Of a DNA stretch of 64,000 nt, positions 55,325 through 64,000 are shown in pieces. The notes below the pieces were generated by a model. It searched no databases. It had not been told where the DNA came from and was given only the letters and a program-made list of their open reading frames with translations. The stretch covers positions 51,401,000 to 51,464,999 of the forward strand of contig CM074185.1 in NCBI GenBank assembly GCA_037179385.1, in the 5' to 3' direction. Origin of the DNA: Holothuria scabra. Its lineage: Eukaryota > Echinodermata > Holothuroidea > Aspidochirotida > Holothuriidae. The position numbers and the translations under genes were made by a program. Numbering within the stretch: the stretch's first letter is position 1; each line of letters begins with the position of its first letter.

Positions 55325-55330
<6 letters not shown>
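54190..55330 (+). repeat. SINE family S, copy 4, split by a hAT-like insertion
   Basis: The tRNA-like head (A-box-like region near 54200, B box GAGTTCGATTCC near 54252) and body start (GAATCTACTGCC) are on the left. The body resumes at 55177 (CTACTGCCGTTGTGCTTGGT) and runs to the tail CCTGACTGACTGACTGACG, which merges into the tetranucleotide array. Confidence 0.75.
54310..55176. mobile_element. hAT-like element nested in the SINE
   Basis: 867 bp between direct copies of CTACTGCC (54302-54309 and 55177-55184). The ends CAGGCGTATGAAGC and GCTTCCTACGCCACTG are inverted with a 2-base gap, matching the hAT CAGTGGCGTAG type. The minus-strand open frame at 54210-54626 crosses the left boundary and is not a gene. 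Confidence 0.7.
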
Positions 55331-56378
<1,048 letters not shown>

Positions 56379-56967
56379 GCGTTAGTGCTCTTCTCCAAAT
56401 TGCCTTCGACTTGTGTTCTGAAATACCCGAAAATTCCGTGGCACATAGTCATATGATAAAACGCAAATACAGACCTGCCGACAGACCAAAACGGACTGAA
56501 ACGATATCATACTCATTTGTAAGTAAGAACAAGTACATTCAGAAAAATAAGAAACTCGAAAATAACCTGTTAGGACATTCATGCATGCATCGATTTCCTC
56601 CTGTCTTTTCTCCGAAAATTTTGTACTGCTATTTTCCCATTTTAGCGCTCAAAATTCCTGAGCCCGGGGCGTGTGTAAAATTGTTGGCACTTTGAAAAAA
56701 TATCAGATATTAATAGGGACGTATTCATTATTCCTTCCACTGTTTCAGCAATATGAACTCCACGGAATTTTTGCAGACTGAGGATAGAGGTATTTTCCTT
56801 AGCAATAAACTAGACTGATACCAATTGACGAGTCTGAGCACATGCATGCCGAAATGATGATGTACTAAAATCATCGTGTATCCCGACGATTTGCAGGATG
56901 TGCGCATGTGCATTCCCTCAAATCGAATTACCGAACTTGCTAATTGTTGAAACAAATCCATAAAACA
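56379..56967. other. Intergenic, nothing recognised
   Basis: No repeat or gene evidence; short open frames only. Confidence 0.4.
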
Positions 56968-57099
56968 ATGGTAGGACTATGTTTGAAGATCGTACACGAA
57001 GAGACTTTCGCAAGTTCAGAACCGTCTCGAAACATTAACAAATTAATGTCAGTGATCCAACAATTAGACATAGAGAATTTCCTGCAACTAAAACTTAAG
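56968..57099 (+). CDS. Weak candidate coding exon
   Basis: 44 codons from the ATG at 56968 (MVGLCLKIVHEETFASSEPS, then NINKLMSVIQQLDIENFLQL) to an AAG|GTATAC donor. Non-repetitive, with a helical look. No neighbour exon or family is recognised. It could be chance. Confidence 0.2.
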
Positions 57100-57141
57100 G
57101 TATACAGTATCCAACATTTCTTTGCTAACCCGCCCTCTTAA

Positions 57142-58127
57142 TATCTAAGCTTATCGTGCTGCGGAAAAACTTTTGCCAGGCAAAAATAACACACTTCTCA
57201 TTTTCGAGAATCCATTTCTTGGTGTAATTCCACTTTATCCATTTCTTTGAAATGTTTTATGTGAATCATCCGTCTCATAAAATATACGACAACCTTTAGA
57301 TACCCCCACAGAAAAACGAGCCCCAAATTCCGGAGAGATATAGCGAGACGTTACTTTAGACGACTCTTAGAGGAATATGGTCTTCCACAGAAAAAAAATA
57401 CGGGACAAAACTTTGGATTGATCAAATAAGGGGGAATTCTTAACTCCAAGAAAAAAAGCTTTATTGCTTAATGTTGATGCTTCTTAATGGGTGTAACCTG
57501 GACTTTGCCAGGGGACGAAGTCTGTACAAGCAAATTTTCTAAGATCTACGTGTAGCTCAATGAAAGTTTGTTGCGAAGTCCCAATATCATCTTGGCCAAA
57601 TATGCTTTCCAGATCGCCAAAAATGACACTTCCTCGTGAGTTTCATCAAGTCATGATTTATTTTGAAATCTTATGTTGCGGGACTTTTCTACAGATATCT
57701 TAAAAGTGTTGATGTAACCGTTTCCAAATTGATGCTTTTGGGGGGAGGGGGGGGGGGTATGATGCTCTCCTTTCAGACGTACGCATGTTGGAGAGTGCAA
57801 AGCAGTAGTCCGTGGACTGGAGGGGCCCACCCAGCATACCCCTATAATTGATGAAATAAGGATAGGAATGTAGTTTGAAGTGTAAATTGTCAGATTTTTA
57901 TATGCTAACATTGATTTCTTTGGGATGAACCATGTTTAAATGTTGATAGTCCACGACAGCTGAGTGATTATATTTTGGGGATAGGGGAAATTAAAAAAAC
58001 AGTAACTCTGGAAAGAATAGTTACTTTTTGATGAATAACCAATAAAAATGTTTGCCTTGATCAACTCTACCAATAAAAAAAGTATGAATGCAAATTATGT
58101 GCAATATGAGGCCACAAGAGGTCAAAA
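57142..58127. other. Intergenic, nothing recognised
   Basis: A G-run lies at about 57740-57757. No gene or repeat pair found. Confidence 0.45.
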
Positions 58128-58459
58128 AGTCACCAATTTTGAACGATGCCCAAAATGTGGAACACCCATTTTGATACAGCCATTTCTACCCTGGATTTGT
58201 ACAAAAACACTTTTAACAACATGGAACGTGTTGTTTAGACATCCCCTTGAATATTTAAGCGCCAAATATTCAATTATTTTCTATACATTTATTTCTGTGA
58301 CAAACGGAAGTAGGTCAACCGTCAAAAAGTGGAAAAATTGAGAAACAAAGTTGAAAAAATAACAAAAAAAAAACTCATTAAAAAAAAATTTCAATCAAAA
58401 AATTCTAAACATTCTGCTATGGGATTATAGCATATGTTTTGCACTTTATTTTTGATAGT

Positions 58460-59110
58460 TTTTGCAGGACCTCAACTTAACCAAGATGGCGGAAATAACA
58501 AAATGGCTGCCAAAATGACAATCATAATTTATAAAAATGATATGAAAAATCACCATTAAAAATTATCTAAATATAGCTATCCTTAAAATCTGGCCTTATT
58601 TTATAGCATAAAAATTGGAATTATATTTTGATAACAAATTTTTCCTTTTGAGGTCAGCCAAGATGGAGAAAGAGTAAAATTGCCGCCAACGCAATAATTA
58701 TGTCAATTTACAATGAAATACAATAAAATAATCATCAAAACTATATTTCAATCAAAACTACTGAATGCTTTGATATAAGATTAGAGCATATTTTCTCAAC
58801 TTTTTTTGATAGTTTTTTTGCAGGACCTCAATCTAACCAAGATGGTGGAAATCACAAAATGGTTGCCAAAAACAACCATAATTTATAAGAATATTACGAA
58901 AAATAATAATTTAAAATAGTTTAAACATTGTTGCTTTAAAATCTGAACATGTATTATTACAGATAAAGTGACATTATATTTTGAAAACATTTTTGTCGGA
59001 TTTAGGTCAACCAAGATGACGGAAAAGGAAAATGGCAGCCAATGTGGAAATTATGTCAATTCACAATAAAAATAAAAAAAAAATCTTAAAAAATATATTT
59101 CAGTTAAAAC
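58460..59110 (+). repeat. Tandem repeat of about 178 bp with CCAAGATGGCGG motif, left arm
   Basis: The motif occurs at 58481, 58658, 58837 and 59011 with small variations, each near AAAATGGCNGCCAA and followed by a long AT-rich stretch. Confidence 0.75.
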
Positions 59111-59159
59111 CCCTAAATATCTTGATATGTGATTATAGCATAGTTTTTAACCAAGTTCA

Positions 59160-60709
59160 TTTGCCATAAAAGTTGCCCAGATATTGGAATTTAGGAGAAC
59201 CTATCTTCATTATATTTATTATGAATATTGTCATCATTGTAATCATTTTAGCAAAATATTATGAAGTATAAATGAGGAACCATGATGCTATTACTTGCAA
59301 TCTTGATTGATCTGTAAAAGAAACACATGTCTACAAAACACTTTTTGATAATTTTGTTTAGAATATGGACATGGACATATGTTAGGTTCATATCATCGAA
59401 GCCCACGGCTTCCGTCGATTGTAGGATTTTCAGACTTGCTCGGCTGCTTTTCCGCCTATTTATGCGGCTCGTCCCCAGGTACATTTTCTTATCTGCCGTA
59501 TACATTGGCACGCGATCACTGCAGACGTATCACGCCATTGGACAAATACGCAGGGCGATTTCGCCACGTTGTCTTCCAGTGTTTCCATGAACAGAGGGAA
59601 TTTTCAATATCATGGTCTCATATTGCCTTAAATTTCATATTTATTGCCTTGATCAAATGCAAATAACTTTTCCGTAGCTACTTGTGTTCTTTTAGTGGAC
59701 TAACGCACATAAAAAGAATGGAAAACATCCAGAGCATATTTGCCAAATAATTCTTTCCTGAAAATTGACAGATCAGTGTTGTGGAATCAGTGGAATTACC
59801 CTGCTCGGGTGAAAAGGCCTGATCAAAAGGCCTAGTGAAAGGGAATTCTGTTCTCCAGTGTTTCCACATTTAAAAAACAAGTTTCCAAGTTCATCGTCTC
59901 AATTACATTAATTTCCATATTCAATGCTTGGATCATATAAAGTTCACCTTATTCTAGCTATTTTTGTTCTTCAACAGGATGTAAAAACATGTAAAGAATG
60001 ACAAAACATCCAGTTTACTCTCTCCTAATAATTGTTTTTTCAAAAATCACCCACCAGTGTTGTTCGAAGTGGAAGTGCTGTTCAATTATCTTTTAATTAC
60101 CCCTTTCGTGTAAACACATATATTGTATAATACTTGTACTGTTAGTGTGAAACAGTATGCCTACCGTACGAACGTGTGTGTAGGTGATAAGTTAACGTGG
60201 CGAGGCGTATACATGTAGGCTACGTATAATTCTCAAACGAACAGGCAATGCACAATTGGAATTTGTTCAGTGAAATCGGTTAGGGGTTAGTTAGGGGTAG
60301 GCCTATGTCAGAAATTTAATTGCCGGTTGTTTGTAGTTGGACCTTTAAATTGAAGAAAAAATGTCGAAGTTAGTAACACATAGCGTTGGCAATGGTTCGG
60401 CTAATTTGCTATCCTGAATGAGACCCCTTTGGAAAATGTTTGCTTTTTGCTTTAGAGGAGGGATGAGATGTAAAATGGTGCTATTTGAAAACATGTGGAA
60501 GCATATTGAAACACGCATAACGGCCGTCAGTTGTGGAATTTAGCTCTTACTGATCGGACAAACTCGGGCTGACTACTGACTTCCGACTGGGATTTCCCCT
60601 GACTTGCTGATTTTCCCCGACTAGGCCTACATCCAGAAGTGCATGGGGGCATGCGACCCATGATGAACAGCCAACGACTAGGCTAGGCTATTAATGGTGT
60701 TTAGACTGG
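59160..60709. other. Core of inverted structure, no gene recognised
   Basis: 59572-59795 and 59850-60085 are diverged direct copies (CCAGTGTTTCCA, TTTTCAAT/TCTCAATTACATTAA, ACATCCAG, CCAGTGTTG landmarks). Overlapping open frames at 59327-59666 show no domain. Confidence 0.45.
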
Positions 60710-60710
60710 T

Positions 60711-62215
60711 GTTATTCAGTATGCGGATGATACTTCATTCATACTTGACGGTAGAGAAAACCCCTTTAAGGAGTTGTTTTCTGTTCTTGATAATTTTAAT
60801 TAAGCATCTAGGCAAAAGATTAATTTTTCAAAGTCTCATTTGTTTCCATTGGGTCCTTTCGTTAACGAAAAGCCACTCTTTCTCACCGATTTGAATATAG
60901 AGGTCACCTTGGGTCTTATCAGTATGTTAGCAGGGACCGCGGAGACGGGGGGCTAGGGGGCGTGAGCCCCCGCACTTTTTTGCTGGGCATTTTGGACCGC
61001 CTTAAACTGCATTTATTTTATTGGACATGTTGGGCCGCTTCGATGATTAGAACCCGCACTTCGAAATTGCCTCAGGCTCCGCGGCCTCTGGTAAGGTATT
61101 GCATTTACTTTTGATGGAGATGACATATTTCGCCTCAATTACTAGCCGAAGTTCTCTCAGCTAAAAAACTCCCTTCCAATCTGGGCAAGTCGTGACTTAA
61201 CCCCTATTGGCCGTAACATTATCCTTAAAACTTTTGAGCTTTCTCAGCTAGTGTATCTTTTTCTCGTGAAACCCAACCCCATAGGCAATTCCATCAAAGA
61301 ACTCCAGAGAACATTTTTTGCTTTTCTTTGGGCTGGTAGTCCAGACAAGGTTGAACGCTCTGCAATTATCAATCCCATCAATTCAGGAGACTTAACAGTT
61401 ACCCATGTTTATAGTTTCATTAAAAATCTAAAATGTATATGGAAGCGTTATTGTAATGACTTGAATGGACCCTGGAAAAACTTTTTCCACATACCATTAA
61501 AGAAGTATAGTCATGGACTTTTACTTAACTGTAACTGTAAACCTGAAGATGTTAAATCCATTTGCAATACTTTTGATAGACAGGTTGTTCAATCATGGTG
61601 TGAGATCCCGTATGTTCCCCCTAATACAAACTATAGCGCCCCAACAGCCAAATCGTTTGGAACAATTCAAATATTAAGATTAATGGTGAAATTGTTTTTT
61701 ATAAATTCTTGCTTGACAAGATGTCAAGTATGTCAAAGACTTTTTTGACAAACAAGGGAATCCTTTTACCTATGATGTCTTTAATCGTAAAACGAATGTA
61801 ACGAGTTTACCGTTTACGTTGTGTTATGGTATAATACGAAGTATACCCACCAGTTGCGGGGACTCGTTGACTTATGAGAATGGTAATGAGAATGTGAACG
61901 AAATATTTTTTGCAAACTACCTGAGAGCACACAGATCTTCAAAATTTATTTATAATAAGTATTTACTATCTACAACTGAAAGGCCAACATCTATTAATAA
62001 ATGGGTTGTTTCTTTTGTCAACTTAACAGATTGCGACTGGACCCGCATTGGTTTACTACCTGGTTTTCCATGCCCGAAGACAAATTAAAATACTTCCAAT
62101 TTAGGTTTATACATAGGGTACTCCCGCTTAATAAATTTCTTCTTCTGATGGAGAAGTCCGAATCCCCATATTGTACTTGGTGTGAGGAGGAAGAAGAAAC
62201 ACATTTTTAAATGTA
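60711..62215 (+). pseudogene. 5'-truncated, dead LINE (L1/Tx1-like) ORF2 remnant
   Basis: Starts just before the reverse-transcriptase YADD catalytic motif (60720-60731), followed by a KINFSKS-type block. Later it shows the typical ORF2 C-terminal parts: a DLTPIGRNIILKTFELSQLV segment before 61251, an ELQRTFFAFLWAGSPDKVER block near 61297, and a final KLKYFQFRFIHRVLPLNKF then C-x2-C...H region near 62080-62210. Disrupted by an in-frame TAA at 60801, a MITE insertion (60931-61090), a stop at about 61746 and at least two frameshifts. The N-terminal half is absent. An A-rich tail follows at about 62285-62318. Confidence 0.8.
60931..61090. mobile_element. Short GC-rich hAT-like MITE inside the LINE
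   Basis: 160 bp with inverted ends CAGGGACCGCGGAG and, from the right, CAGAGGCCGCGGAG. An internal GGGGGC...GCCCCC pairing is present. It interrupts LINE coding sequence. I could not find a matching 8-bp duplication. Confidence 0.55.
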
Positions 62216-62559
62216 AATTGGTAAAAAGTATACCAGATGTGAATACTTTCTTTCGTACATTTAAATTTAATGCTAAAGTGGAACAATAAAAAAAGTAAAA
62301 AAAAACAAAAAAAAACAGAATGTTGTAAATTTTTTCGATATCAGAGAAGCATTTGTTTCCTGTGGGAATTTATTTTCAGATTAGCTTTGCAAAACAGGAA
62401 GAACTCTGGCATTGCATACTAGATTCGTTGAAATATTTCCATTTGCATTTGAAAAGGATATCACATTTATGTTATTTGTATATTATACCACGATGGCTAT
62501 ACTGTATGTATATAATTTGAACACTACTAATGAAGAATAAAAGGAAAAAATGTTTAAAC

Positions 62560-63110
62560 TATTTTAAATGATTATTTTTCGTGTTATTTTTTATAAATTA
62601 TGTTTTTTTGGCCGCCATTTTGTGATTTCCGCCATCTTGGTTAGATTGAGGTCCTTCAAAAAACTATCAGAAATAAAGTGTAGAAAATATCCTATAATCT
62701 CATATCAAAGTATTCAGTAGTTTTGATTGAAATGTAGTTTTGATGATTTTTTTTTGTATTTCATTGTAAATTGACAAAATTATCGCATTGGCGGCCATTT
62801 TACTTTTCCGTCATCTTGGCTGACCTCAAAAAAGAACAAAATTGTTGTCAAAATATAATTTCAATTCATATGTAGTAAAATATGGCCAGATTTAAAGGGC
62901 AGCTATTTTTAAATTATTTTTAATGATTATTTTTCATATTATTTTTTATGAATTATGATTGTCATTTTGGCAGCCAATTTGTTATTTCCGCCATCTTGGT
63001 TAAGTTGAGGTCCTGCAAAAACTATCAGAAATAAAGTGTAAAAAATATGATATAATCCGATACCAGAATATTTAGAATTTTTGATTGAAATGTATTCTTA
63101 ATGAATTTGT
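62560..63110 (-). repeat. Tandem repeat of about 178 bp, right arm
   Basis: Inverted counterpart of the left-arm repeat. CCGCCATCTTGG-type motifs lie at 62629, about 62809 and 62989. Confidence 0.75.
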
Positions 63111-63783
63111 TTGTATTTTTTCAACTTTGTTTCTCAATTTTTTCCACTCTTTGGCGGTTGATCTACTTCCGTTTGTCACAGACATAAATGTATAGAAAAT
63201 AATTGAATATTTGGTGTTTAAATATGCAAGGGATGTCTATATAAAACGTTCCATGTTGTTAACAGTGTTCTGTACAATTGAATTCCGGGTAGAAATGGCT
63301 GTATCGAAATGGGTGTACCACATTTTGGGCATCGTTCAAAATTGGTGTACTGCACGTTAACACTACACCATCAATTTAGTTGTCGAGGCAGTCCTACAGA
63401 TATTTTCGTCAATCACGCAACGAGTGATTGTCTAGAATTAATAATCAGTGATAGCATGATCCCACAGAGCGTTAGCTGCGCCCTGCGAGGCGTCACCTCT
63501 ACCATTGAGATTGCTTTACGATACCAAAGAGGACAAATATAGCAACGGTTAGGGTATTTACTTCGCGAAATAAAATTTGCACGTGAAGCTGATAGCATTG
63601 ACTTACCGTATATAACACAGGGTCGTTACCATGGTTACTGAAACTTGTGCTGAAGGCTTCTCAACAATTTAATTCGGCAATTGAGGTATCTTTAGTGTTG
63701 CCTTAATTTCCACCAACCACCTGTGCACAGATTTTAACATTCCGAGAGTCATATTCCGATTGGTCGGAAAGGGTAGAAATATG

Positions 63784-63791
63784 TGACGTCA
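63784..63791 (+). promoter_or_regulatory. Full CRE palindrome TGACGTCA
   Basis: A perfect CREB/ATF site in a less AT-rich stretch with a nearby inverted CCAAT (GATTGGTC, about 63758-63765). It lies 166 bp upstream of the candidate start codon at 63950. This suggests a promoter (inference). Confidence 0.45.
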
Positions 63792-63949
63792 TCATATCAA
63801 GGTTGGGTAAAATTTTACCTTAAGTTTGGAGTCTTCGACGCCATGGCCTGAGCAACTCCGTTTATCTCAAATAGCTTTGATCAGAAAGTGATAAAACGTT
63901 TGGTTTACTTTCCTACTTCCGTAATCTTTTCAATTTTTCAACTTTGAAG

Positions 63950-63973
63950 ATGGGACATTTTACTCGTATAGCA
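63950..63973 (+). CDS. Candidate first coding exon of the next gene
   Basis: The ATG in a strong context (A at -3, G at +4) encodes MGHFTRIA, then a consensus donor GTAAGTAT at 63974. Eight codons are too few to identify a product. The upstream CRE and CCAAT box make a gene start plausible. Confidence 0.35.
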
Positions 63974-64000
63974 GTAAGTATTGATCAAACCTATATACAA

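Larger units (their letters stand above)
58128..63350. mobile_element. 5.2 kb structure with inverted arms of about 0.8 kb
   Basis: The left arm (about 58128-58930) and right arm (about 62560-63350) are inverted copies. They share the outer CACCAATTTTGAACGATGCC, then GTGACAAACGGAAGTAG, then blocks of CCAAGATGGCGGAAAT and TTTCAATCAAAA at matching order and spacing. Between them are an unrecognised stretch, two diverged direct repeats (59572-59795 and 59850-60085) and a dead LINE. It is either a large non-autonomous TIR element or a fold-back structure. The target duplication is not clear. Confidence 0.7.

Overview
The window looks like intron-rich, AT-rich genomic DNA of a marine invertebrate. 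A deuterostome such as an echinoderm or hemichordate is my best guess from the protein and the repeat style, but the sequence does not prove it. One gene is certain: a BAG6 (BAT3/Scythe) orthologue on the + strand. It enters from beyond the left edge and ends with a stop codon at 41171-41173. I could place 18 exons whose splice phases join into one frame of 940 codons. They run from the conserved middle region, through Ser/Thr-rich linkers, to the C-terminal nuclear-localisation and BAG-like end. The N-terminal ubiquitin-like domain must lie upstream of base 1.

Layout of the gene (1-41173): exons are short (54-305 bp) and introns are filled with mobile DNA. These include a 1.7 kb element with palindromic ends (about 4993-6665), a piggyBac-like TTAA MITE (11543-11800), two further TTAA-type MITE families, a head-to-head MITE pair (17258-17775), a degenerate U2 snRNA copy (minus strand, about 18529-18400) and a 145-bp satellite of about 22 units (19430-22790). 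An 85-bp minisatellite (about 26740-27420), a MITE with 56-bp perfect terminal inverted repeats (37326-37750) and a hAT-transposase-like scrap (39440-39640) lie in the 15 kb last intron.

Right of BAG6 (41174-64000) is mostly repeats: a perfect 28-bp hairpin, an ACATGTAC-rich array, SINE copies (one with a 14-bp target duplication), two hAT-like elements with 8-bp duplications, 1 kb of tetranucleotide repeat with 913 bases lacking G, and a 5.2 kb inverted-repeat structure (58128-63350). That structure has arms of about 0.8 kb carrying YY1-like motifs and encloses a dead LINE. Three possible first coding exons of other genes are seen (50807-50986, 56968-57099, 63950-63973). None is identified.

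The most striking structure is the 145-bp satellite. Each unit carries four nuclear-receptor half-sites in direct repeat with spacers 1, 4 and 4 (DR1 plus DR4), and its centre alternates between two unit types in a dimeric higher-order repeat. Whether it binds receptors is untested inference.
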